A stretch of 18,080 nucleotides of DNA from Schleiferiaceae bacterium (GCA_022424815.1 JAKMGS010000023.1:1-18080), one strand, 5' to 3'; positions 7,614 through 16,385 are shown, numbered from the stretch's first letter. Notes: generated from the sequence alone by a model not told the origin. Program-made: numbers and translations.

Positions 7614-8156
7614 TTAGTTTAGGTTGATTTTCGCCACCAAATCGACATTGTCGCTGATGACTAGGGCGGCGGGCCCTGTTCCCACGGACCACTGGGTGCG
7701 GTCGATGGAGAAGCTCGCCTCAAGGGATTTGGAATCCTTTTGGACGACGCGAACTTCAATGGGATGCGTTTCTCCTCGCAAGGTAAGGTCTCCGCGCATG
7801 TCGTAGGTGGTTTTGGGTCCAATTTTGCCCACAAACTCAATTTTATCCGCTGTAAAACAAATCGTTGGATAGTTTTCGGCATCCAAGAATTCCTCCTTAT
7901 TGACCACATTTCGGTCTCTAGCAGCGACGCCAGTGGCGAAAGAATTGGCCGCTACACAGCCCTCAAAAGCCACGAGCATATCCCCTTCAAATGTGGCCTC
8001 AGCCGGTATTCCATCACTTTGGAACCCTCCCTCGACCTTGCTCAAACCAAATTCTCTAACGGTAAAGTCAATCTCAATTTCCGCAGGAATGGTTCGTGTT
8101 TGCGCCACCAAAGCGTTGGCGGCAAGCATCATCACTAGGAAGTATTTCATAGGCAT
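7614..8156 (-). CDS. YceI-family periplasmic (isoprenoid-binding lipocalin-like) protein
   Basis: This is a 180-residue exported protein. A signal peptide is visible (MKYFLVMMLAANALVAQ; cleavage probably near A18/Q19). The mature domain of about 160 residues fits the YceI beta-barrel: IDFTVREFGLSKVEGGF near the N-terminus, then an AENYPTICFTADKIE strand pair, DLTLRGETHPIEV, and ASFSIDRTQWSVG near the end. YceI homologues bind long-chain isoprenoids or fatty amides in the barrel. The start is ambiguous: MP-MKYF begins at 8156, while the second ATG at 8150 gives a more typical signal peptide. The gene begins 3 bases after the dxs stop and ends 4 bases before the helicase start, so all three are probably one transcript. 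Pairing with dxs makes a role in handling isoprenoid or quinone lipids plausible, by inference. Confidence 0.93.
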   Translation of the reverse strand: MPMKYFLVMMLAANALVAQTRTIPAEIEIDFTVREFGLSKVEGGFQSDGIPAEATFEGDMLVAFEGCVAANSFATGVAARDRNVVNKEEFLDAENYPTICFTADKIEFVGKIGPKTTYDMRGDLTLRGETHPIEVRVVQKDSKSLEASFSIDRTQWSVGTGPAALVISDNVDLVAKINLN

Positions 8157-8159
8157 AGA

Positions 8160-9731
8160 TTAAAGGAACGGATCAAATCCATGCTCCTTTAACAACGAAA
8201 GACGGGGTCCGTGTTCAATAAAGGTAGAAGGAAGTTTATGAAGGACCAATTTTGGTCTGGGCACCATATCCTCCACTAAAGCAGCTACCCCACCCCCTAA
8301 ACCACCCAATCCGGTAGATTCTTCGAAAACGTGGATTTCGTCAAAATTGGCCAAAATTGGGCCAAAATCATCGAAAAATGGCCAAACTTGAGCCAAATGG
8401 AGGTGATTTCCTTCATTTTTCATCAAATCTGAAATCGAGCCTGTGCTCACCCAAAGGACTTTGGAATCAGCTTTAGACAACCACTCGTACGGCGTAAAAT
8501 CCGCCCGATGCTCCCCTTCCGTTCTCGCTTTTGAATAACGAATGAAAAGAGGTCCTGAAGGGGAATTCAGCGCAACCTCCTGGAGCATGCCTCTAAGGGC
8601 CTCCCCATTCCTCGGGTTCCACACCACAACTCCGGGCAAATCCATCAACAAGCCTTGGTCAAACACCCCGTGGTGGGTCGGCCCATCGGCACCGACCAAA
8701 CCTGCACGGTCGACCAAAAACACCACCGGCAGCCCCTGGAGGACGACATCATGGACGATTTGGTCATAGGCGCGCTGCAAAAACGTGCTATAAATATGTA
8801 CCCACGGGCGACCGCCCGCCGCAGCAATACCTGCCGCTGTGGTTACGGTATGGGCTTCGTTGATGCCTGTATCCAGGAATTGGTCCCCGAAATCTTCGCG
8901 CAATGGTCCAAAACCACTGCCCGCAAACATCGCGGGGCTCAGTACTTGAATGTCTTTATACTTGGTAAGAATATCGCGCATGGCCTCGGCAGCCCACCAC
9001 TGAAAGGTAGTGCCTGGCTTGTACGACTTTGGGGCGCTCAAATCCGGGCGCTTCGTACGAATGTGCAAGATCTTTGGTCCATCCTGAGCGAGCTGGTCTT
9101 TAATGGCTTCCACCAATGCAACCACATCATTGCCCTCTTCCACAAACGTATACGACCATCCCAAACTGCGTGCATACTGCCCATAGGTTCCCTTGGCGTG
9201 CAAGGCTCCCATCGTTGGGTCAATACTGCCGTCGTTGTCGTTCAAAATCACCAACGCATTATGGCCCAAACTCCCCAAATGATTCAACGCCTCAAAACTC
9301 TGTCCACCGGTCATTGAACCATCGCCAATAACCGCAACACGGTGGCGCTCACGACCAGCCGCACGGTCGGCCACACACACACCCGTGAGCGCCGAAACAC
9401 TCGTCGAGGCATGGCCAGCACCGAAGAAATCATAGGGACTCTCCTCGCGCTTCAAAAACCCTGAAATCCCGCCCGGCGTGCGCATATTGGCTAAATCTTC
9501 CAATCGTCCGGTCACGGCCTTGTGGATATAGGCTTGGTGGCCCACATCCCAAATGAGGATATCCTCCGGGGTGTTGAGCACATAATGCAGGGCGACGGTG
9601 AGTTCGGCCACGGCCACGGAGCTTTCCAGGTGAGTGATCTTGTCGCGAACACGCGCGCAGACTTGGTCCACCAAATCTTTGGTAAACGCAGGAAGTTTCT
9701 GTGGTTCTAAAGCGCGTAAGTCTGTGATCAT
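8160..9731 (-). CDS. dxs: 1-deoxy-D-xylulose-5-phosphate synthase, unusually short variant
   Basis: DXS joins pyruvate and glyceraldehyde 3-phosphate with thiamine diphosphate, the first step of the MEP isoprenoid pathway. The product has 523 residues against about 620 in E. coli. Numbering from the upstream GTG (9734), the equivalents of E. coli H49, E370, Y392, R398, D427, H431 and R478 are present as H35, E293, Y315, R321, D350, H354 and R399; GDG (137-139) and NDN (165-167) also fit. Two stretches are missing: about 60-70 residues after GAL (176-178), including the GPVDGHD motif, and about 20 before residue 250. The usual FH histidine (E. coli H299) is Q245. The ATG at 9731 is preferred over the GTG. 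The family is clear; normal DXS activity is likely but not proven. Confidence 0.88.
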   Translation of the reverse strand: MITDLRALEPQKLPAFTKDLVDQVCARVRDKITHLESSVAVAELTVALHYVLNTPEDILIWDVGHQAYIHKAVTGRLEDLANMRTPGGISGFLKREESPYDFFGAGHASTSVSALTGVCVADRAAGRERHRVAVIGDGSMTGGQSFEALNHLGSLGHNALVILNDNDGSIDPTMGALHAKGTYGQYARSLGWSYTFVEEGNDVVALVEAIKDQLAQDGPKILHIRTKRPDLSAPKSYKPGTTFQWWAAEAMRDILTKYKDIQVLSPAMFAGSGFGPLREDFGDQFLDTGINEAHTVTTAAGIAAAGGRPWVHIYSTFLQRAYDQIVHDVVLQGLPVVFLVDRAGLVGADGPTHHGVFDQGLLMDLPGVVVWNPRNGEALRGMLQEVALNSPSGPLFIRYSKARTEGEHRADFTPYEWLSKADSKVLWVSTGSISDLMKNEGNHLHLAQVWPFFDDFGPILANFDEIHVFEESTGLGGLGGGVAALVEDMVPRPKLVLHKLPSTFIEHGPRLSLLKEHGFDPFL

Positions 9732-9736
9732 CACGA

Positions 9737-9744
9737 CAAAAATA
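9737..9744 (-). promoter_or_regulatory. Candidate promoter -7 box for dxs (possible leaderless start)
   Basis: The minus strand reads TATTTTTG, an exact TAnnTTTG match. A TTTG lies 15 bases upstream, somewhat closer than the usual spacing for the -33 element. The box ends only 5 bases before the dxs ATG at 9731, so initiation would fall at or almost at the start codon. It lies between the terminator of the efflux operon and dxs, the only room a dxs promoter has. Confidence 0.5.
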
Positions 9745-9776
9745 GTCCAATTTTCAGGGCAAAATGCGGCGCCATG

Positions 9777-9804
9777 AAAACCCCCCGCGGCTGCGCCGCG
9801 GGGG
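9777..9804 (-). terminator. Rho-independent terminator of the efflux operon
   Basis: A perfect 10-base stem (CCCCCGCGGC / GCCGCGGGGG, 9782-9791 with 9795-9804) closes a 3-base loop. On the minus strand it is followed by TTTT (9780-9777). It starts about 30 bases after the stop of the RND gene. On the plus strand no T tract follows the stem, so it acts in the minus direction. Confidence 0.85.
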
Positions 9805-9832
9805 TCTGTAAATGTTCAAATTTTTTCGCCCA

Positions 9833-12800
9833 TTACGCCTTAATTCCTAGCATCAAACGCTGCATGCGCTCGAAGAGGTAGTACATCACCGGCACGATGA
9901 CCAAGGTGAGGAAGGTGGCGAAGGTCAAACCAAAGATGACCGTCCACGACATTGGGCCCCAGAAGACCACATTGTCCCCACCGAAGAAGATCTGCGGATC
10001 GTTCTCGGTGAACAGGGTGAAGAAATTGATGTTCATCCCGGTCGCCAATGGAATAAGACCCAGTACGGTAGTGATCGCCGTCAAGAGTACCGGACGCAGA
10101 CGCGTTTTACCCGATTGTACGATAGTGTCGATCAGCTCTGGCACGGGAAGCTTGGCTTTTTCGGCAAGGCCAAGCTCGTCGCGCTTGCGTGAGGACAATT
10201 GGCGAATGAAGTCGATCAATACAATCGCATTGTTCACCACAATACCCGCGAGGGAGATGATCCCGATCATGGTCATCATGATGACAAATTCCATGCGGAA
10301 GATCACCAAGCCGAGGAATACTCCGATGAGGGAGAATACTACGGTCACGAGGATGATGAATGGGGCGGAGGCAGAATTGAATTGACTCACCAAAATCAAG
10401 AAGATCAGGAACACGGCCATCAATAGGGCCCTCGATAAGAAGCTGAGCTGCTCCGCCTGGTCTTCCTGCTCTCCGGTGAAGCTCAGGGTAACCCCGCGCG
10501 GGATGCTGTACTCCTGTAGAGACGCCTTGATGGCATCTACGGTTTCTGTAGGGTTGCTGCCTTCCACGACGTTCGACTGGATGGAGATCACGCGCTTGAG
10601 GTCCTTGCGCTTGATACTCGAGAAGGTCGAGGTTTTCTTGGCCTTGGCCACTGCGGAAATTGGTACCTGCTTGATCTTACCGGTCGCGGCATCACGGAAG
10701 GTGATCTTTTGGTTCATCAGGTCTTCCATGTTGTAGCGGTAGTCGTCGATCATGCGGATGTTGATCGGGTAGTCGTCCTCCCCGTCTTTGAAGCGCGATA
10801 CTTCTTTCCCGAAGAGGGCGGTACGGATGGCATCACCGATCTGTGACGAGCTCAAACCGAGGGCGCGGGCCTTAATGCGGTCCACCTCGATCGGCATTTC
10901 TGGCTTGCCGGTTTCCACGTCTAGCTTGAGCTCTTCGATACCAGAGATGCTCTGGTTGTTGATGAAGGCGCGTACACCATCGGCTACGTCCACGAGCTGG
11001 GCGTAACCATCCCCACTGATTTCGATGTTAATCGGTGGGCCTGAAGGCGGGCCGTTGGAATCCTTACCCACGGAAATGGTCACCCCTGGGAAGTCTTGGA
11101 TGGTCGAGCGAATTTCGTTGAGCACATCTGAAGAGTTCACGCGAACACCCTCTGGGGAGGCGCGGTCGGAGAACTTGTGGAAGGCCACGGTGATCTTCGC
11201 CTTGTTTGGTGTTTGTGCCATCGAAGGACCCGCATTTGGGTCGCTGGTTCCTTCCCCTACTTGGGCAATGACGCTCTCCACCATGTAGTTCTGGAGATTG
11301 CCTTCCTCGTCGATGTAATCGTACTCGCGCACGATGTCCATCACGCGTTGTTCCAAATCCAACGTCACCGCATTGGTCTCTTCGATGTCCGTACCGATCG
11401 GCATTTGGACATAGACGATGGCTTGGTTCGGCATGTTTTCCGGGAAGAAGAGTGTCTTCGGCGGCGCAATCCCTAGCAATGCGAAGCTAAAGATGAGCAA
11501 GCCTCCGGTGCCTACGAAGAACCAGATAGGGCGCTTGCCGCTCAAGGCGTAGGTCAAGGTTTTGGTATATAGGTTTTCCAATTTTGGTAGGAGCGTACCC
11601 TGGAACCAATCCGTCGCTGGCAATACGCCATAGCCATAGATCAAAGCGAAAGCCCCGCTGTAGATGAAGATGTTTCCTAGACCCAAGGATCCCGCGCCGT
11701 AGCCGATGATGGCTCCCACCACGATAAGGATCAAGCTGTTGCGGGTCAATTTCTTCTTGTTCACCACCTCTTTTTCAACCTTCATCAAGACCGAAGTCAA
11801 ACCTGGGTTGATGACCAAGGCTACGAAGAGCGACGAGCTCAATACCGTGATCAAGGTGATCGGCAAGTACTTCATGAACTCCCCGAAGATCCCTGGCCAG
11901 AAGGCCAACGGCACGAAGGCCGCTAGGGTAGTGGCGGTAGAGGCGATAATAGGCAAGGCTACCTCACCGGCGCCCAATCTCGCCGCGGTTAGTTTATCGT
12001 AGCCTTCGTCCATGAATCGGTAAATATTCTCCACGACTACGATCCCGTTGTCCACGAGCATCCCCAAGGCTAATACCAAGGAGAACAAGACCATCGTGTT
12101 CAGGGTGATGCCCATCGCGCTCAAGATGAAGAAGCTCATCAACATCGATAGTGGAATGGCGATCCCCACAAAGAGGGCGTTACGCAATCCCAAGAAGAAC
12201 ATCAAGACCAATACGACGAGCAACATCCCGAAGATGATGGAGTTTTCTAGATCCGCCACCTGAGTTTTGGTCTGCTCTGAAGTATCGTTGGTCACGGTTA
12301 CACTCAGGTTATCCGGGAAGTATTCTTCCTTCGCCTTATCAAGGATATCAGTGATCTTTCCGCTAAGGATGATCTGGTTTTCTCCCGAGCGCTTGAACAC
12401 ATCGAGCATCACTACTGCATCGCCATATTCACGAGCATAAGATTCGCGCTCCACTTCATCAAAGGCAACCTCAGCCACGTCTCTCAGACGCACGAGCTGC
12501 ATTTTTTCGCTCTTGATGATGATGTTCTCTAACTCTTCGATGGTGCGTATCTCTCCCACCACACGAACATTGCGACGGTAGCCATCTACGAGGAGGTTCC
12601 CCCCTGAGATGGTCATGTTTTCGTTTTGAATGGCACCGGCGATGTCGCGGAAACCGAGCTTCATGCTTTCCAATTTCTTGTTGTCAATCATGATGCGCAC
12701 TTCCTTGTCGTCGATCCCGCGGATATCCACCTTCGAAATCTCGTTGAGGTTCTCAATCTCCTCCTCAAGGTATTCGGCGTAATCTTTTAATTGGTCCAAT

Positions 12801-13285
12801 GAGAACTCCCCAGAAAGGTTGATGTTCGCCATCGGCATCAACTCTGAAATGTTCAACGCAAAGACATTCGGATCCGCCGGCAAGTCCGTAGGGAAATCCG
12901 GTTTACCCATCGCTGCGTCCACCTTGTCCTTCACCTTGCGCAAGGCGTCGTCTGGCGTAACATCAAAGTCGAACTTCACTTGGATGGTCGAATAGCCCTC
13001 CACCGAAGTCGAGTTGATTTCGTCCACCCCGGTAATCCCGTTGATTTCTTTTTCTAGAGGACGAGAAATGAGTTTTTCAATATCCGCTGGAGAGTTTCCA
13101 GGGTAGGGCGTACCTACATAAATTTCGGGCGTAACAATCTCAGGAAAGGCCTCTGAAGGCATGCTGAGGTACGACATCAAACCCGCGATGAATACGATGG
13201 CAGTCAATACATAGACCGTCATGACGTTGTTCACCGAGAAGGTCGATGGCCCGAAGCTTTTAAAGAGTTTTTTGTTTTCTTCCAT
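9833..13285 (-). CDS. RND efflux pump inner-membrane transporter (AcrB/SwrC-like HAE family)
   Basis: This 1150-residue proton-driven exporter forms the inner-membrane part of a tripartite pump. The RND plan is complete: TM1 (about 22-42), a large periplasmic porter domain (about 43-340), TM2-TM6 (about 345-500), TM7 (about 586-606), a second periplasmic domain (about 607-945), and TM8-TM12 (about 950-1138). TM4 carries LALGMLVDNGIVVVEN, with D412 but N413 where AcrB has a second Asp. TM10 carries GIVVNNAIVLIDF, with Asn in the region of AcrB K940. This pattern resembles SwrC-like pumps rather than AcrB. Between TM6 and TM7 two extra hydrophobic segments appear (about 517-533 and 538-554). 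A loop between TM11 and TM12 (about 1090-1112, ENDPQIFFGGDN...FWGP) is, from memory, typical of Bacteroidota members. Drug or lipid substrates cannot be read from the sequence. It is the last gene of the operon, 16 bases after the adaptor. Confidence 0.96.
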   Translation of the reverse strand: MEENKKLFKSFGPSTFSVNNVMTVYVLTAIVFIAGLMSYLSMPSEAFPEIVTPEIYVGTPYPGNSPADIEKLISRPLEKEINGITGVDEINSTSVEGYSTIQVKFDFDVTPDDALRKVKDKVDAAMGKPDFPTDLPADPNVFALNISELMPMANINLSGEFSLDQLKDYAEYLEEEIENLNEISKVDIRGIDDKEVRIMIDNKKLESMKLGFRDIAGAIQNENMTISGGNLLVDGYRRNVRVVGEIRTIEELENIIIKSEKMQLVRLRDVAEVAFDEVERESYAREYGDAVVMLDVFKRSGENQIILSGKITDILDKAKEEYFPDNLSVTVTNDTSEQTKTQVADLENSIIFGMLLVVLVLMFFLGLRNALFVGIAIPLSMLMSFFILSAMGITLNTMVLFSLVLALGMLVDNGIVVVENIYRFMDEGYDKLTAARLGAGEVALPIIASTATTLAAFVPLAFWPGIFGEFMKYLPITLITVLSSSLFVALVINPGLTSVLMKVEKEVVNKKKLTRNSLILIVVGAIIGYGAGSLGLGNIFIYSGAFALIYGYGVLPATDWFQGTLLPKLENLYTKTLTYALSGKRPIWFFVGTGGLLIFSFALLGIAPPKTLFFPENMPNQAIVYVQMPIGTDIEETNAVTLDLEQRVMDIVREYDYIDEEGNLQNYMVESVIAQVGEGTSDPNAGPSMAQTPNKAKITVAFHKFSDRASPEGVRVNSSDVLNEIRSTIQDFPGVTISVGKDSNGPPSGPPINIEISGDGYAQLVDVADGVRAFINNQSISGIEELKLDVETGKPEMPIEVDRIKARALGLSSSQIGDAIRTALFGKEVSRFKDGEDDYPINIRMIDDYRYNMEDLMNQKITFRDAATGKIKQVPISAVAKAKKTSTFSSIKRKDLKRVISIQSNVVEGSNPTETVDAIKASLQEYSIPRGVTLSFTGEQEDQAEQLSFLSRALLMAVFLIFLILVSQFNSASAPFIILVTVVFSLIGVFLGLVIFRMEFVIMMTMIGIISLAGIVVNNAIVLIDFIRQLSSRKRDELGLAEKAKLPVPELIDTIVQSGKTRLRPVLLTAITTVLGLIPLATGMNINFFTLFTENDPQIFFGGDNVVFWGPMSWTVIFGLTFATFLTLVIVPVMYYLFERMQRLMLGIKA

Positions 13286-13301
13286 GTTGCTCTGGGTCCA
13301 A

Positions 13302-14429
13302 TTATTTTACGTGTACACGTTGTCCCGTACGAACGCTGCGTGAACCTTTGTCCACCAACTGCGCACCCACTTCAATACCTGATTTGATCTCTGTGCGGCC
13401 TTCGTAAGTCAATCCAGCTTCCACAAAAACTTTGGAGACTTCACTATACGCACCCATCTTGTTTAGGGCAAAAACAAAGTCATTGCCTTCCACATCCTGT
13501 TGTACCAAACTCGATGGCACACTCAAGGCCGTCTCATTTTTATAATCCTGAAGGGCGACATGTACCATTTGGTTAGGCTTTACGTCATCCGCTTCTGGCA
13601 AACTCACATTAATGGAAAAAGTACGGTTGCCTTCTTGAATGAATTGGCCCACTTGCAATACCTCCGAGGCCACTTCATAATCCATGCTTGTAAAGGCAAC
13701 GTTCGCAGGTGTTCCTACTTTTACTCGATTCGAATACGACTCTGGTACATCCGCCTTAATGTATACACTAGAAGTATTTACCAGGCGTATAGTCGGCATC
13801 TGAGGGGCTGCAAGCTCTCCTTCTTTCGTGAACACTTCATCAATGGTCCCTGCAAATGGGGCACGAACTTCACTCATGGATTTCTGCTCCTTCAACGTTT
13901 GACGCTTTTGTACCAGACCATCGTAATTATTTTTCGCCTGGAGGTATTGAATCTCTGAACCTATCTGCTCGTCAATCCAAAGTCTTTGTTGTTTCGTAAA
14001 CACCGTTTTTGCTAGGGATATTGCTGTCTCTAATTCTTTTATTGAGCTTTCCATCAAATCAGTATCAAGGGACACTAACAGCTGTCCTTGACTTACTTTT
14101 TGACCTTCTTTAACGTGGATACGTTCCACCTTTCCGCTATTTAAAGGATACAGATTAATGCTCTTATCCGCTTCTACCTTTCCAAACACTTCAAAGTAGT
14201 GAGAGAACATGGCTGGATTTACTTCGTATGTAGTGACGACATCATAGGTCGCTGAGGTATCTAAGGCTGCGATGGCAGCATCATATAGGGCTATCTGCTC
14301 GTTCAAAGCATCCACAACATTCTTGGTGCTGTCGCGCTTCCAAGAAAGCGTTTGTAAATCACCTTCTACCGCGGGCTGAGAACAGGCCGCCATAAAGGCT
14401 AGAGGGGCGATGAGGAGTACTTTTTTCAT
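13302..14429 (-). CDS. Periplasmic adaptor (membrane fusion) lipoprotein of the RND pump
   Basis: This 375-residue HlyD/AcrA-type adaptor links the inner-membrane RND protein with the outer-membrane channel. The signal peptide ends in the lipobox FMAAC (C16), so the protein is lipid-anchored. Residues about 28-58 form a predicted helix before the core, rich in A, L, D and E. Then come the first lipoyl half (about 92-122, SGKVERIHVKEGQKVSQGQLLVSLD), a helical hairpin (about 124-185), the second lipoyl half (about 186-202, SEVRAPFAGTIDEVFTKEG), a beta-barrel (about 210-295) and a membrane-proximal domain to the C-terminus. The ATG overlaps the stop of the TolC-like gene by 4 bases (ATGA), which points to translational coupling. 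Confidence 0.95.
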   Translation of the reverse strand: MKKVLLIAPLAFMAACSQPAVEGDLQTLSWKRDSTKNVVDALNEQIALYDAAIAALDTSATYDVVTTYEVNPAMFSHYFEVFGKVEADKSINLYPLNSGKVERIHVKEGQKVSQGQLLVSLDTDLMESSIKELETAISLAKTVFTKQQRLWIDEQIGSEIQYLQAKNNYDGLVQKRQTLKEQKSMSEVRAPFAGTIDEVFTKEGELAAPQMPTIRLVNTSSVYIKADVPESYSNRVKVGTPANVAFTSMDYEVASEVLQVGQFIQEGNRTFSINVSLPEADDVKPNQMVHVALQDYKNETALSVPSSLVQQDVEGNDFVFALNKMGAYSEVSKVFVEAGLTYEGRTEIKSGIEVGAQLVDKGSRSVRTGQRVHVK

Positions 14430-15754
14430 TTTGAAGGTTGTTGTTGGGTCATTAAGTATTCTAGTTCTGCTTGTTGGTCCAAGACCGTTTGTGCGGCCAA
14501 GAACATCGATTGTAGTGCTTGCTGGTACTGCGTCTCACTTTGCGTCAGTGCCGTTGAGGAGCCTACACCCTCTTCATATTCTCTTCTGCGTTGATTGCGA
14601 ATGGTTTGGGCCAATTCTGCACTCTCCTTCTGCGCCAAATAGTCCGCGATCGCGCGGTAATATTCATTCACTGTCGAGGCGCGCTGCATGATCAAGGCTT
14701 GCTCCATCTGGGCCAATCCGATCTCCGCTTGGTGTTGCTGGATCATAGCTTCCTGTACCTGTGCACGGCCGTTTCCGGAAGTGAACAAAGGCACACTAAT
14801 GCTACCGGCGACCAAACTGCTTGGAATATCCACGGCCTGGTCACCAAAGATGTTGGCCTCGCCGCTCATGTATTGAATGTTATTCTGATAGCTCACCCCT
14901 AGGGTCGGTAAATAGCCCAATTTCTTATTGAGTAGTTGCAATTTTGCACCCTCTACTTGGTTCGCCATGCTGCGGTAATCCACTGTCTTTGTAGGGTCGA
15001 AACTCACCCCAGCCAAATGGGATGCCGCAGAAGCGTTTATAACCAACGTTTCCAGATCATCTGCCAATTGAATTGGTGTTTCCACGGGAAAGCCCATCTG
15101 TAGCTTCAACAACATCTTCGCCACGTTCGCTTGGCCTTCGCTGTAGCGTACGGCATTCTTGATATTGTTATAATTCAACATCATCTGATCCGCATCTGCC
15201 TTGCTTACCATCCCAGCTGCGTTCATCTTTTGCATCTCTTCCGCGAGTTTAGCCAAATAGCCCTCGTTCGCTTTTAAGATCTCGACACTTTCCGCACTTA
15301 GCAATGCCAAATGATAGGCCTTCGCCACATCTCGGTGCATCTCAGAACGGGTTTTTTCCGCGCTAATCGCCGCACCATCCTTTAACACTTTGGCCGCCAT
15401 CAATCCCACAACGTACGAGCCGTCGAAAATGAGTTGGTTCACCACTAATCCGCCTTGGGCTTGATAATCCGTCCCGAACACGAGCTCATCTAGGGTACCA
15501 TCGCCATTGAAATCCGTCACCAATGCGCCGAGTTCCACATTATATATGTACTGACCTGAAGCCGAAGCTTGAGGCAATCCATAGGCTAAATTCTGTCTAT
15601 AAATCTGTTTCGCACGCTCGATCTCAAGTTCTGCGATTTCTATCCCGTAGGCATTGTCCAGCGCATATTGCTGAGCCTCCTGCAGGGTGAATTTTTGTTG
15701 CGCGATTCCCACGGTCGTGAGCAGCAACGAAAGGGTTAGGAGTGAATGTTTCAT
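14426..15754 (-). CDS. TolC-like outer-membrane efflux channel
   Basis: This 442-residue outer-membrane efflux protein is the exit duct of the pump. A signal peptide (MKHSLLTLSLLLTTVGIAQQ, cleavage near A18/Q19) is followed by two helical and beta repeats of the OEP family: FTLQEAQQYALDNAYGIEIAE opens the first, and the second begins near residue 235. The long helices are rich in A, E, Q and L. Near the first beta strands is DFNGDGTLDEL (81-91), with D81, N83, D85, G86 and D89 spaced as in a dockerin/EF-hand-like calcium loop, although position 12 is V rather than D/E. The start lies directly after the TetR stop (TAG-ATG, no gap), and the end overlaps the adaptor start. Order and spacing support one operon with tetR, adaptor and RND gene. 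Confidence 0.94.
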   Translation of the reverse strand: MKHSLLTLSLLLTTVGIAQQKFTLQEAQQYALDNAYGIEIAELEIERAKQIYRQNLAYGLPQASASGQYIYNVELGALVTDFNGDGTLDELVFGTDYQAQGGLVVNQLIFDGSYVVGLMAAKVLKDGAAISAEKTRSEMHRDVAKAYHLALLSAESVEILKANEGYLAKLAEEMQKMNAAGMVSKADADQMMLNYNNIKNAVRYSEGQANVAKMLLKLQMGFPVETPIQLADDLETLVINASAASHLAGVSFDPTKTVDYRSMANQVEGAKLQLLNKKLGYLPTLGVSYQNNIQYMSGEANIFGDQAVDIPSSLVAGSISVPLFTSGNGRAQVQEAMIQQHQAEIGLAQMEQALIMQRASTVNEYYRAIADYLAQKESAELAQTIRNQRRREYEEGVGSSTALTQSETQYQQALQSMFLAAQTVLDQQAELEYLMTQQQPSK

Positions 15755-16366
15755 CTAGATATTTGAATGTATTCTTTGGTTGAGGTATTCTAATCCTTGC
15801 AACGATGCAATACCGCGGATGTGGTAGCGCAATGATGCTTTTCTTAATTCGTCCAAGTTTGGCGTATCCTTACCCACCACCGATTCGTGTACGGCCAAGA
15901 TGTGTCCGTAATATAGAATGGTGATGAAGTCAATGTTGATGTCTTCGCGGTACAACCCCTCGCGGAGGCCTTGTTCCAAATTCTTACGGGTAATGGCACT
16001 CACGATGGTCTGACGCTGCTCGTTCACTTTTTGTGCCACCTCAGGATAATAGAGATCAAGTTGTGCTAGAAGTCTATCCTCAGCACCGCGCAAGTTTTTC
16101 TCCGCGAATTGTTCCAACGCAAAGAGTTGGTCGATGGCATTACCGCTGACCTGAGAGAGGTTTTCCTGAAGCTCCAGGGCCATATATCCAGCCGCAAGCT
16201 CGAAAGATTGATGCAGCAGGTCCATTTTGTTGTCAACGTGCTTGTACAAGGTTTTCTTTGAGATGCCGCAATGCTGACTGATTTGGTCCATGGTCACGGA
16301 CTTCACTCCGAACTCTTTGAACAGTTCGAGGCTGGCAAAAAATATTTTTACTTTTTCAGGATCCAT
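15755..16366 (-). CDS. TetR-family transcriptional regulator, probable repressor of the efflux operon
   Basis: This 203-residue regulator has an N-terminal helix-turn-helix (about 5-50: LELFKEFG, then MDQISQHCGISKKTLYKHVDNK) and a helical ligand-binding domain. The start is taken as the ATG at 16366; the frame extends 12 codons further but only to a TTG, and the added residues do not fit the family. It is the first gene of the four-gene efflux operon and has no gap to the TolC-like gene. TetR proteins in this position usually repress their own operon and let go when a pump substrate binds. The gene faces away from asnS across 164 bases that hold possible operators. The C-terminal ligand-binding part is too variable to predict the inducer. 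Confidence 0.93.
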   Translation of the reverse strand: MDPEKVKIFFASLELFKEFGVKSVTMDQISQHCGISKKTLYKHVDNKMDLLHQSFELAAGYMALELQENLSQVSGNAIDQLFALEQFAEKNLRGAEDRLLAQLDLYYPEVAQKVNEQRQTIVSAITRKNLEQGLREGLYREDINIDFITILYYGHILAVHESVVGKDTPNLDELRKASLRYHIRGIASLQGLEYLNQRIHSNI

Positions 16367-16385
16367 ACGGGTTGGGGCACTGCTT

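Noticed and set aside
8655..9317. 220-codon plus-strand frame opposite dxs
   Set aside because: The opposite frame encodes conserved DXS motifs throughout, so this frame is a by-product.
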